From assembly GCA_963702925.1 (NCBI GenBank), contig OY969771.1, positions 2,356,001-2,420,000 on the forward strand: DNA of 64,000 nt, in the 5' to 3' direction. The notes beneath the pieces were generated by a model, which searched no databases, was not told the DNA's origin, and saw only the letters and a list, made by a program, of their open reading frames with translations. Below are positions 44,626 through 52,754 of this stretch, one piece after another (within the stretch, counting starts at the first letter, position 1; every line of letters starts with the position of its first letter). The stretch comes from CAIKMD01 sp963702925 (lineage in GTDB: Bacteria; Pseudomonadota; Alphaproteobacteria; ATCC43930; CGMCC-115725). The translations under genes were made by a program, and so were the position numbers.

Positions 44626-45351
44626 ATGATTCAAGTAAAACCGCTGAATATCTCCGGAATATTTGCTGCGTTGTTTTGCCTTGCGGCATTCCCGCTTCTT
44701 GCTGCAGCGCAATCGCCGCCGCCCGGCAACAATTCCTTGCTTCATCTGAGCGAAACCGCGCAACGCGACGTTCCGCGCGATCGGCTGCGCGCCGACCTCG
44801 CTGTTGATTTCACCGATCTTGATGCAGCGAAAGTGCAGGCCGAAATCAACCGCCACATGGCCGCCGCCCTCACGCGCATCAAGGCCGTTCCGGATGTCGC
44901 CATCGAGACCAATGGCTATAGCGTCTATCAAGATCGGTCCGATAAAGGCCCGCAACGCTGGCATGGCAGCCAATCCTTCGCACTGACGAGCAAGAATTTC
45001 GCAGCGCTTCTCGTACTCGTCGGCACCTTGCAATAGGACGGTCTCGTCTTGCGCGGTCTGGCACCCGAACTTTCTCCCGAAGCGCGGCAAGCGGTCGAAG
45101 ACGAACTGACAGAAGCGGCACTGACTCGCGTGCAGCAGCGTGCCGGGCGAATTGCCACCGTGCTCGGGACCAAGGTCGACATGATGCGCGATGTGCGGGT
45201 CGGGAATGCTTCCGCGCCGCCGGCGCCGATCCGCGCCATGGCGGCGATGACCAACTTTTCTCAGCCCGCGCCGCCGCCCGTCGCCGAGCCGGGCGAGGCC
45301 ACCGTCTCGGTCACGGTCGACGCCGACATCGCGCTCGCGCCGCGCCCTTAG
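44626..45351 (+). pseudogene. SIMPL (DUF541) domain protein with in-frame TAG
   Basis: The DUF541 protein would be 241 codons if TAG at 45034-45036 (codon 137) were read through. The N-terminus is a signal peptide (IFAALFCLAAFPLLAAAQ). The upstream part holds LHLSETAQRDVPRDRLRADL and ends LVLVGTLQ; the same frame continues DGLVLRGLAPELSPEARQ and ends SVTVDADIALAPRP, the normal SIMPL finish. The stop occupies a position usually Gln or similar, so CAG to TAG is likely. SIMPL proteins are periplasmic and of unclear function. Start ATG 44626; GTG 44617 is possible. Confidence 0.8.
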
Positions 45352-45429
45352 GGCCCGCGTCATCGGTCGGGCTGACAACGATATCGGTTCGTCCTACATA
45401 AAAGGGGCGCAGCCGCATGGAGTCCCGTC

Positions 45430-46269
45430 ATGGTCCAGATCGCCGAACCGGACATTGCCGCCGACACGATCGAGGCATCGGTCAACTATCTCCTTGATAC
45501 GGGCGATACGCCCTACACCTTTACCGGCGGGCCCGGCTCGACCGAAGTACGCAGCAACGCCAGCCACGATCAGCGCCGCGTCACGATCCACAATGGCCGC
45601 CCGCTCGCGGATCGCTTCACGCTCGAGCGCAATGGGTTTAACTTCGTCCATCACGACACTAAGGTCGGCGACTTTTTCGACGAGGATCAGATACGCCTTG
45701 TCTATTACCCCGAGATGGAAGCTTTGGTGAAGGCCGAGACCGGCGCGTCGCGGGTTGTGGTATTCGATCACACCTTGCGCACCGCCGATGACGCCGACCG
45801 CGAAGCGCGCAAGATCCGTGAAGTCGTCCGGCGCGTGCATAACGACTACACCGAATGGTCGGGGCCGCAACGCGTGCGGGATCTTCTGCCGGACGAAGCC
45901 GAGGCACTGCTGCAGCATCGCTTCGCGATCGTGCAAGTGTGGCGGCCGATTCGTTATCCGGTTGAAACCTTTCCACTCGCGATCTGCGATGCGCGCAGCG
46001 TCTCGCCACGCGATTTCGTCATATCCGAGCGGCGTTATCCCAATCGGGTCGGCCAGACCTATGCCGTCACTTATAATCCGGAACACCGCTGGTACTGGTT
46101 CCCGCGCATGCGGCGCGACGAGGCGCTCGTCTTCAAGGTCTTCGATTCCTTGAAGGACGGCACCGCAAGGTGGACGGCGCACACTGCCTTCGACGACCCG
46201 ACCGCGCCGCCCGATGCAAGGCCGCGCGAAAGCATCGAGATCCGGACGATCGCCTTCTTCCCATCTTAA
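45430..46269 (+). CDS. CmcJ/AsaB (NvfI) family oxidoreductase-like protein
   Basis: A 279-residue protein with the block order of the CmcJ/AsaB/GA4-desaturase family: VNYLLDTGDTPYTFTGG, SRVVVFDHTLR, RVHNDYTEWSG, QVWRPIRYPVETFPLAICDA, RYPNRVGQTYAV, RWYWFPRMRRDEALVFKVFDS and TAHTAFDDPTAPPDARPRES. Relatives (fungal AsaB, gibberellin desaturase, CmcJ) are non-haem iron/2-oxoglutarate-like enzymes; HxD and downstream His residues are compatible. Substrate unknown. It is intact and alone in its unit. Confidence 0.85.
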   Translation: MVQIAEPDIAADTIEASVNYLLDTGDTPYTFTGGPGSTEVRSNASHDQRRVTIHNGRPLADRFTLERNGFNFVHHDTKVGDFFDEDQIRLVYYPEMEALVKAETGASRVVVFDHTLRTADDADREARKIREVVRRVHNDYTEWSGPQRVRDLLPDEAEALLQHRFAIVQVWRPIRYPVETFPLAICDARSVSPRDFVISERRYPNRVGQTYAVTYNPEHRWYWFPRMRRDEALVFKVFDSLKDGTARWTAHTAFDDPTAPPDARPRESIEIRTIAFFPS

Positions 46270-46476
46270 TGCGGCACCGCTCGGCATGCGTGGCGGTCAT
46301 GGGCCGCCACCTGCGGATTCGCCGCGTCTTTCTGAGGAAATTGTTGATTACGACGCGCAGCAATGAGACTGTGAACGGCGTGTCGGCCATACGCTCGGTT
46401 TGGCCGACGAGAAACGAGCAGGGAGAGACGGCCTCCGCCAAGGAAGGCCGCTCACACAAAGGAAAGGGGAGTCACC

Positions 46477-46743
46477 ATGAGCAAGCAGGCACTGATCGAG
46501 GCGCTCAAGAAGACGGGCCTCAAGGCGTCGGCTGCGGGCAAGGCAGTCGATGCGGTTACCGTTGCGATCTCCAAGGAGCTCAAGAAGAGCCAGAAATTCA
46601 GCATTCCAGGTTTTGGTTCCTTTCACGTCAGCAAGCGCGCGGCGCGCATGGGGCGCAATCCGCGTACCGGCGAGCCGATCAAGATCCGGGCCAGCAAAGG
46701 CGTGCGCTTCAAGGCCGGCGCGAAGCTGAAAGGCTCGCTCTGA
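46477..46743 (+). CDS. HU family DNA-binding protein
   Basis: An 88-residue HU/IHF-type nucleoid protein. N-terminal MSKQALIEALKKTGLKAS forms the dimerisation helices, FSIPGFGSFHVSKRAARMGRNPRTG is the beta arm with the signature GxxxxNPxTG, and KAGAKLKGSL the C-terminal helix. GGAAAGGGGAG precedes ATG 46477. Compacts DNA as a dimer. It has its own short transcript, with a stem after it. Confidence 0.95.
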   Translation: MSKQALIEALKKTGLKASAAGKAVDAVTVAISKELKKSQKFSIPGFGSFHVSKRAARMGRNPRTGEPIKIRASKGVRFKAGAKLKGSL

Positions 46744-46790
46744 CGCTGGGTGCGAAAAGCGAAAACCCGACACGATTCATGCAGATGAGG

Positions 46791-46829
46791 CGCCACCAGC
46801 TGCGACGTCCGACGCCGCGACTGGTGGCG
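46791..46829. terminator. hairpin downstream of the HU gene
   Basis: CGCCACCAG (46791-46799) pairs perfectly with CTGGTGGCG (46821-46829) around a 21-base loop, before the flavin reductase start at 46851. No U-tract follows, so it may be a weak or Rho-assisted terminator, or stabilise the upstream mRNA. Confidence 0.5.
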
Positions 46830-46850
46830 TGTTACGCCGCTTCCTAGTCC

Positions 46851-47375
46851 ATGAGTTTCACGTCCCGCGAATTCCGCGACGCTCTCGGCCTCTTTCCCAC
46901 CGGCATTGCGGTCGTGACGGCGATCGATCCCGAAGGCCGGATCGGCGGCGTCACGGTCAATTCCTTCACCTCCGTCTCGCTCGATCCGCCGCTGATACTC
47001 GTCTCTCTGGCGCGCACCAGCCGCAGCCTCGACATCTTCAATGCGGCGAAGCATTTCGCGGTGAGTCTGTTGCGCGACGACCAGCGCCATGTCTCGACCG
47101 TGTTCGCGAGCGCGACCGCCGACCAATTCAACGAAGCGGCGCATCGCCCAGGCCTCGGCGGCTGCCCCGTCGTCGAGCCCAATCTGGTTTCGTTTGAGTG
47201 CGACGTTTTCGCGCGCCACGACGGCGGCGATCACGTGCTGCTGCTCGGCAAAGTTGTCGTGCTCAACACCGCGTCGGACCGGCCGCCGCAGCCGCTGCTG
47301 TATTTCCGCGGCCAATATCGCGAGCTGTCCGAGCAGCACGCGGAAATCGCGCCTTTCCGCCTCGAAGGCTGGTAG
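46851..47375 (+). CDS. flavin reductase family protein
   Basis: A 174-residue flavin reductase-like (HpaC/DIM6) protein with a split-barrel FMN fold. RDALGLFPTGIAVVTAIDPE, GVTVNSFTSVSLDPPLILVSL, and HFAVSLLRDDQ are the family blocks; LLYFRGQYREL near the end is typical. Such proteins supply reduced flavin to two-component monooxygenases. No monooxygenase partner is adjacent. Confidence 0.92.
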   Translation: MSFTSREFRDALGLFPTGIAVVTAIDPEGRIGGVTVNSFTSVSLDPPLILVSLARTSRSLDIFNAAKHFAVSLLRDDQRHVSTVFASATADQFNEAAHRPGLGGCPVVEPNLVSFECDVFARHDGGDHVLLLGKVVVLNTASDRPPQPLLYFRGQYRELSEQHAEIAPFRLEGW

Positions 47376-47425
47376 GCGGAAAGGCCGCGGCGACGGTCGG
47401 CGTGACCGCCGCCTTCAGAGCTGTT

Positions 47426-48625
47426 TTAGCGCTTGCTCCAAGGCGGCACCGGATAACGCGGCTTGTTCAGCATGCGATCGGTGAAGACCGGAACCACTTG
47501 GCCGTCCTGAATCTGGATCGCGATCTGAGGGATGTCGATCTGGCCGTTCTCGGCAAATTTGACGTGCGCGTAAAGGCTATCGAACGCGATCTTGGCGATG
47601 GCGTCGCGCACCGCTTTCTTGTCGAGCGAGCCGGCCTTGGCGATGGCCTTGGCATAGACCTCGACGTCGGCCGCCGCCGATGCGGCATGGTAGTCGGGCT
47701 CGTAATTGTATTTAGCGATGTATTCCTTGTTGAACTGATCGGCGTCGCTGAACCAGTCGTCCTTCAAGGCCGCCGTCGGCAACCAGGACGTCATGCCGAA
47801 GGCATATTCCGCGTCCTTGCCGAGCGCCTTGCGGAAATCGGCGGTCGCCACGCCGACGGTGAAGCTGGTGAAGGCGCTGGGATTGACGTCGAGGCTCTTG
47901 GCCTGGCGAATCTCGTCGAGCACTTCGGCCGCGAGCCCGCCCCATAGGATGACGTCGGGGTTCTTCGATTTGACGAGCGCCAGAAGCGACGAGAAATCCG
48001 AGCTCTTTTGCGTGTATTGCTGATCGAGCACGGTCTCGAAGCCGGCTTTCTTCAAGAGGTCCCGCGTGCCCTGGGCCACGGCAACATCGAACGCATCGTC
48101 GGCCGTGATCAGCGCGACCGTCCGGGGCTTGGGGTCGAGTTGGCCCATCATGGCGATGGTGCTGCCGAAATAGTCCTCGGCGCGTGGCAAGGTACCGAAG
48201 GTGTATTTATAGCCGCGCGAGAAGATCTGGGTGGACGCGCCGCCGCCTTGCACGAAGGGCATTTCGTATTTTTCCGCGACCGAGGAATCGACCAGCACGT
48301 CGTTGCTCGAATAGGAGCCGAGAAGGAAGTCGACCTTGTCGCGAATCAGAAGCTGCATGTAGAGCTGCGCGCCGAGATTCGTATCGGACTGGTTGTCCAG
48401 AACGGTCAGCTTGAACATATAGGTCTTGCCGCCGACGCTGACGCCGCCTTTGGCATTGATCTTGTCGACGGTGAGCTGATAGGCGTCCCGGTAATAGCGC
48501 CCGGTATTGGCATCTTTCCCGGTAAGCTGCACGGCGCTGCCCAGCGTGATGGTATTGGTTTGCGCCCAAACCGGCCCGGCGGCTAGGGATGCGAGAGCGA
48601 GGCAAGCTGCGAAATAACGCTTCAT
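47426..48625 (-). CDS. branched-chain amino acid/amide-type ABC transporter substrate-binding protein
   Basis: A 399-residue periplasmic binding protein of the LivJ/UrtA class (Peripla_BP_6). It has a Sec signal (MKRYFAACLALASLAAGPVWA) and the opening ITLGSAVQLTGKDANTGRYY. Further blocks are LLGSYSSNDVLVDSSVAEKY, PFVQGGGAS, VALITADDAFDVAVAQG and ILWGGLAAEVLDEI. ATG 48625 follows GGGGGGA. No permease or ATPase is nearby, so it is an orphan binding protein. Ligand unknown. Confidence 0.9.
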   Translation of the reverse strand: MKRYFAACLALASLAAGPVWAQTNTITLGSAVQLTGKDANTGRYYRDAYQLTVDKINAKGGVSVGGKTYMFKLTVLDNQSDTNLGAQLYMQLLIRDKVDFLLGSYSSNDVLVDSSVAEKYEMPFVQGGGASTQIFSRGYKYTFGTLPRAEDYFGSTIAMMGQLDPKPRTVALITADDAFDVAVAQGTRDLLKKAGFETVLDQQYTQKSSDFSSLLALVKSKNPDVILWGGLAAEVLDEIRQAKSLDVNPSAFTSFTVGVATADFRKALGKDAEYAFGMTSWLPTAALKDDWFSDADQFNKEYIAKYNYEPDYHAASAAADVEVYAKAIAKAGSLDKKAVRDAIAKIAFDSLYAHVKFAENGQIDIPQIAIQIQDGQVVPVFTDRMLNKPRYPVPPWSKR

Positions 48626-48734
48626 GTCGTCCCCCCGGAAAGTATCGTCACTTGCGGCGATGATGAGCGCACAGGGCTCGCTTATCAAGTGCACTGTCTC
48701 GCGACGCGGCAGAAGCTTTCTGGCATGATGCGCC

Positions 48735-49157
48735 ATGATCCGCGTGACGCCCACCATCGCGCTCCACGAGAGCGAGATCGAAGAACACTTCATCCGCGCC
48801 GGCGGCCCGGGCGGCCAAAACGTCAACAAGGTCGCAACCGCGGTCCAGCTTCGCTTCAATGTCGATGCGTCCGCCGCCCTCGACGAGGATACGCGCCGCC
48901 GGCTCAAGGGACTCGCCGGCCGCCAGCTCAACCGCGCGGGCGAGATCGTGATTGCCGCGCAACGATTTCGCACACGCGAGCGCAATCGCGCCGATGCCTT
49001 GGCGCGTCTGATCGATCTCATCCGCCGCGCCGCGGTTCGCCCCAAGCCGCGGCGGCCGACCAAGCCGAGCCGGGGCCAAAAGCGACAACGGCTTGAAACC
49101 AAGGCGCATCGGGCCGAGGTGAAACAACTGCGCCGCGCGCGCCCGGCCGAGGATTAG
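48735..49157 (+). CDS. arfB: alternative ribosome rescue factor ArfB (peptidyl-tRNA hydrolase)
   Basis: A 140-residue ArfB/YaeJ/ICT1-type protein that releases peptides from stalled ribosomes. The catalytic GGQ sits at 26-28 in FIRAGGPGGQNVNKVAT. The C-terminus is a long basic tail (RPKPRRPTKPSRGQKRQR) needed to enter the mRNA channel. No stop-codon recognition domain, as expected. ATG 48735 is a single clear start. Confidence 0.95.
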   Translation: MIRVTPTIALHESEIEEHFIRAGGPGGQNVNKVATAVQLRFNVDASAALDEDTRRRLKGLAGRQLNRAGEIVIAAQRFRTRERNRADALARLIDLIRRAAVRPKPRRPTKPSRGQKRQRLETKAHRAEVKQLRRARPAED

Positions 49158-49220
49158 CGCCGTCGCTTGCCGCGGCCGCGGCTGGTGTATAATCGGCTAT
49201 TGCCGATGAAGGAGTCCGCG

Positions 49221-50198
49221 ATGGCGTCGCCAAGCGATTGGGAGATTCCAGCCAACGCCCAGCCGAAGCCCGAGGATTGGGACTTCGACCTCGAGCGCGC
49301 GCTGTCCGCGATTCTCGTGCTGCGCGCCGTGATCCCGGCCGACGGCTTCACCGCGCAAACCCTGGGCACGGAACGCGCCGGAAATGGCGTGATCATTCGC
49401 GACGACGAACTCGTTTTGACCATCGGCTATCTCATCACCGAGGCCGAAACGATTTGGCTCAACACGGTCGATGGCAGGGCGATCCCTGGCCATGCGGTTG
49501 CTTACGATCAAGAAACCGGCTTTGGGCTCGTTCAGGCGCTCGGACGGCTGAAATTGCCCGCCATGCCGTTGGGCAGCTCGGCGGCGGCGCGTACGGGCGA
49601 CCGCGTGGTGGTCGCGGGCGGCGGCGGTGCCAAGCATGCGATTTCGGCGCGCATCGCCGCCAAGCAGGAATTCACCGGCTATTGGGAATATCTCATCGAC
49701 GATGCGATTTTCACCGCGCCGGCGCATCCCAATTGGGGCGGCGCGGCGCTCATCGGCGCGGCCGGCAATCTCTTGGGGATCGGCTCGCTCCATTTACAGC
49801 AGGCGCGCGACAACGGCCCGCCCGAACACCTCAACATGCACGTGCCGATCGACCTGTTGAAGCCGATCTATGACGATTTGCTGACCATCGGCCGGCCTGA
49901 CCACCCGCCGCGTCCCTGGCTCGGGCTTTACGCAACCGAGATCGACAATCGGGTCGTGGTCGCCGGCCTTGCCAATTCCGGCCCGGCGCGGCGCGCCAAT
50001 CTCAAGACCGGCGATATTATTCTGGCGGTCGGTGGCGAGGAGATCGGCGATCTCGCGGCGCTCTATCGCGGAATCTGGAAGCAGGGCAAGGCGGGCGTCG
50101 AGGTGCCGATGCTGGTTTACCGCGACGGCAAGACGCTCGATCTGAACGTCCGCTCGGCGGACCGCGCGCGGTTTCTCAAATCACCGAGCTTGCACTGA
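49221..50198 (+). CDS. HtrA-like trypsin-fold/PDZ protein lacking the catalytic triad
   Basis: A 325-residue protein with a chymotrypsin-like domain (about 30-215) and a C-terminal PDZ domain (about 235-320; RPWLGLYATEIDNR, SGPARRANLKTGDIILAVGG). Aligned by eye to HtrA, the His position (LTNAHVV) is LTIGYLI (Tyr70), the Asp position (ETDIA) is ETGFG (Gly100), and the Ser position (GNSGGPL) is PNWGGAAL (Trp172). It should be a pseudoprotease, perhaps a chaperone or scaffold. No signal peptide is seen. ATG 49221 follows GGAG; ATG 49206 is possible. Its 3' end overlaps the convergent pentapeptide gene by 18 bases. Confidence 0.85.
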   Translation: MASPSDWEIPANAQPKPEDWDFDLERALSAILVLRAVIPADGFTAQTLGTERAGNGVIIRDDELVLTIGYLITEAETIWLNTVDGRAIPGHAVAYDQETGFGLVQALGRLKLPAMPLGSSAAARTGDRVVVAGGGGAKHAISARIAAKQEFTGYWEYLIDDAIFTAPAHPNWGGAALIGAAGNLLGIGSLHLQQARDNGPPEHLNMHVPIDLLKPIYDDLLTIGRPDHPPRPWLGLYATEIDNRVVVAGLANSGPARRANLKTGDIILAVGGEEIGDLAALYRGIWKQGKAGVEVPMLVYRDGKTLDLNVRSADRARFLKSPSLH

Positions 50199-51560
50199 GC
50201 TCTTCGACGGTTCGTGGCCGCGTAAGTTGCGTGCGTCGCGGAGGCTGGCGCCGTCGAATTGGGTCTGCGCTGAAGAAGCATCCTTGAAGTTGGCGTTGCA
50301 CAGATCGGTGTCGCGCAGATCGGCATTGTCGAGATTGGCGCCCGACAGATCGACATTGCCAAGCTTTGCTTGCTTCAAGCGGGCATCTCGCAGATCGGCG
50401 CGGCCGAGCTTTGCGCCTTCGAGATTGGCGGGGAAATCGAATTTGCGGTCGCCGACATTCTCGAGCGGCATCAGATTGGCGCGCAGCAGACTGGCTCCCG
50501 ATAGATGCGCGCGCACCAGCTTGGCGCCCCGCAAATCGGCGCGATCGAGCCGCGCTTCTCTGAGGTCCGCCAGCGACAGATCGCACATGACGAGCGATGC
50601 CTCGGACAGGTCGGCGCCGCGCAACACGGCGCGTGCCAATACCGCCAGAGCCAGCTTGGCTTTGCTGAGATTGCAACCGCTGAGATCGCATTCGCTCAAT
50701 ACCGCGCGCTGACCTTCGGCGCCGTGGCTGTCGAGCCATTGCTGGTGCAGCTTCAGGATTTCCGTCATCTCGTCGTGCGAAACCTGGCGCAGTGCGGCGC
50801 CTTGGAGGTCGCTGGCACCCACCGCCCCGCCCAACGCATCGCGGTCGAGGATCGCGCCGCTAACGTCGACCCCGGTCATCTCCGTGCCGGCGAGCTTGGC
50901 CTTGGTGAGGATCGCGCCGCGCAAAGTGGCGCCGTTGAGATTGGCGCCGGAAAGATCGGCTTGCTCCAAGACGGCGCCGGTAATATTGGCACTGCGCAGA
51001 TCGGCGCCGCAGAGATCCGTCTTGGTGAGGTTTGCGTCGGTCAGATCGGCGCGGATGATTGAGGCGCCGGCGAGCTTCGCGCCCGACATGTCGCAATCGC
51101 GCGCCTCGACCGAGGACAAATCCGTCCGCGGGCAATCGTCATCCACTTGGGGCGCGTCGAGGCCCGGCAGCCGAATGGGCACGATCTTGCTCATATCGGC
51201 GTTGGGCAGCTTGGCGCGGTTGAGCTGCGCGCCGCGCAGGCAGCTTGAGCGCAAATCGGCGCCGGTGAGATCCGCGCCGTTGAGATTGGCGGCGCGTAGA
51301 TCGGCGGTCGGCAGCTTCGCCTCGCGCAAACAGGTGTTTTTGAGATTGGCGCGATGGAGCCGCACGCCGGTCAAATCCGCGCCGGTGAGATTCTGATCGC
51401 TGAGATCGGCTTGGGAAAGATCGTAATAGGCGAGGACCGCGCGCCGCCCTCCCGGCATACGCGACACGAACAGCTCATGGAGCTGCAGAATCTGACGTAG
51501 CTCCTGCGGCGAAAGCTGGCGCAAAGCCGTGCTGTCCTGGTGCAAGGAGGTGTAATCCAT
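50181..51560 (-). CDS. pentapeptide repeat protein with two capped repeat arrays
   Basis: A 459-residue protein made mostly of A(D/N)LxG-type pentapeptides, predicted to form right-handed quadrilateral beta-helices. Two similar head segments divide it: LSPQELRQILQLHELFVSR...RAVLAYYDLS near residue 16, and VSHDEMTEILKLHQQWLDS...RAVLSECDLS near 266. Each is followed by a repeat array. The arrangement suggests internal duplication. Function is unknown; some such proteins mimic DNA (topoisomerase inhibitors), but nothing here shows that. Confidence 0.9.
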   Translation of the reverse strand: MDYTSLHQDSTALRQLSPQELRQILQLHELFVSRMPGGRRAVLAYYDLSQADLSDQNLTGADLTGVRLHRANLKNTCLREAKLPTADLRAANLNGADLTGADLRSSCLRGAQLNRAKLPNADMSKIVPIRLPGLDAPQVDDDCPRTDLSSVEARDCDMSGAKLAGASIIRADLTDANLTKTDLCGADLRSANITGAVLEQADLSGANLNGATLRGAILTKAKLAGTEMTGVDVSGAILDRDALGGAVGASDLQGAALRQVSHDEMTEILKLHQQWLDSHGAEGQRAVLSECDLSGCNLSKAKLALAVLARAVLRGADLSEASLVMCDLSLADLREARLDRADLRGAKLVRAHLSGASLLRANLMPLENVGDRKFDFPANLEGAKLGRADLRDARLKQAKLGNVDLSGANLDNADLRDTDLCNANFKDASSAQTQFDGASLRDARNLRGHEPSKSSVQAR

Positions 51561-51735
51561 GGCCCATTAAAGCGGGCGAGTGGTTACCAACGTGTAAAAT
51601 CGCGCGATTTTAGATGCTTGAATAATGCTTTACTGTGCGTGACCAGCCGCGGTTCTGCCGCCAATCGCGCCGGTATGCTGCCATACTGGGCGCCGCGATC
51701 TTGTGACAAAATAAGGGCCGAGAAAGTATCGTCGC

Positions 51736-52659
51736 TTGAACGCCGTTGAGCAAAGCATCCTCGCGATCGACCTGACCGCTGTCCTCGTTGCGGTCACTGG
51801 AGAGGAGCCGCGCCTTCTCACCATTCAAGATGGTCAGGCCTTGCCGTCCGGCCCGTTCGAATCGGGACACCGCTCTTTGCAGACCGGTCTGCGCTCCTGG
51901 GTCGAGCGGCAGACCCACCATCCGCTTGGCTATATCGAGCAGCTTTACACCTTCGCCGATCGCGACCGCACCCAAGGGGGCGGGCGGGTCATCTCGATCA
52001 GCTATCTCGGTCTGACCCGCGAAGCCCCGGCTTCCGGCGAGCAGGATCCCGGCTGGCGCAATTGGTACCGCTATTTCCCTTGGGAAGATTGGCGCGAAGG
52101 TCCGCCGCCGATCATGCCGGCGATCGCCAAACGCCTCGGCGCCTGGGCGAATGCGGCCCCGGAACCGGCTCTGCGCCGCGAGCGCCAGCAGCGCGCCGAG
52201 GCGAGCTTTGCCCTCTCCGAACGGCATTGGAATGAGGAGCTTGTGCTGCAGCGTTACGAGCTTCTTTACGAGGCGTTGTTGGTGCCCGAGGCCGGGCAGG
52301 GCCGGCCGATTCCAGATCCCGTCCCCGGCGAACCCATGACCCATGACCACCGCCGTATCCTGGCGACCGGCATTGCCCGCCTTCGGGCCAAGATCAAATA
52401 CCGCCCGGTGGTGTTCGAGCTCATGCCCGAAAGCTTCACTTTGCTCAGCCTGCAGCGGGCGGTCGAAGCCCTGGCCGGTTTGCGGCTTCATAAGCAGAAT
52501 TTCCGCCGCCTGGTCGTGCAGCAGGGCCTGGTCGAGGAAACCGGCAAGCTCTCGACCGAAGCCGGCGGAAGGCCGGCCAAGCTCATGCGCTTCCGCCGCG
52601 AAGTTCTCCAGGAACGGGCTCTCGCCGGCGCCCGCCTCCCGATCGCTCGCCCGGCATAG
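51736..52659 (+). CDS. nadQ: NadQ-type NAD biosynthesis transcriptional regulator
   Basis: A 307-residue protein of the COG4111/NrtR-like group with an N-terminal Nudix-like ligand domain (about 10-175; LTAVLVAVTGEEPRLLTI, GYIEQLYTFADRDRT) and a C-terminal winged-helix region (about 200-300; YRPVVFELMPESFTLLSLQR, LRLHKQNFRRLV). In alphaproteobacteria this family represses nadABC. The start appears to be TTG 51736 with GAGAAAG upstream; no ATG is available in frame before the preceding stop. It lies directly before nadA with a palindromic operator between. Confidence 0.85.
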   Translation: MNAVEQSILAIDLTAVLVAVTGEEPRLLTIQDGQALPSGPFESGHRSLQTGLRSWVERQTHHPLGYIEQLYTFADRDRTQGGGRVISISYLGLTREAPASGEQDPGWRNWYRYFPWEDWREGPPPIMPAIAKRLGAWANAAPEPALRRERQQRAEASFALSERHWNEELVLQRYELLYEALLVPEAGQGRPIPDPVPGEPMTHDHRRILATGIARLRAKIKYRPVVFELMPESFTLLSLQRAVEALAGLRLHKQNFRRLVVQQGLVEETGKLSTEAGGRPAKLMRFRREVLQERALAGARLPIARPA

Positions 52660-52684
52660 CTGCCCGGCGCTTCTGTCATTGCGC

Positions 52685-52741
52685 TTGACAGGCTTATGCT
52701 CATCTATAGTATATGCAAAACACAATTGCTCATATTGAGCA
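52685..52741 (+). promoter_or_regulatory. nadA promoter with NadQ-type palindromic operator
   Basis: TTGACA (52685-52690) and TAGTAT (52707-52712) are spaced by 16 bases. A perfect 15-bp palindrome TGCTCA-TAT-TGAGCA occupies 52727-52741, at the expected transcript start. A half-site TATGCTCA also lies at 52695-52702, inside the spacer. Position between nadQ and nadA makes it the likely NadQ operator (inference from the family's regulon). Confidence 0.8.
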
Positions 52742-52754
52742 TAAGGGAAGCGCC

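Noticed and set aside
52713..52754. Upstream ATG for nadA
   Set aside because: It would place translated sequence over the palindromic operator and lacks a ribosome site; ATG 52755 has GGGAAG.
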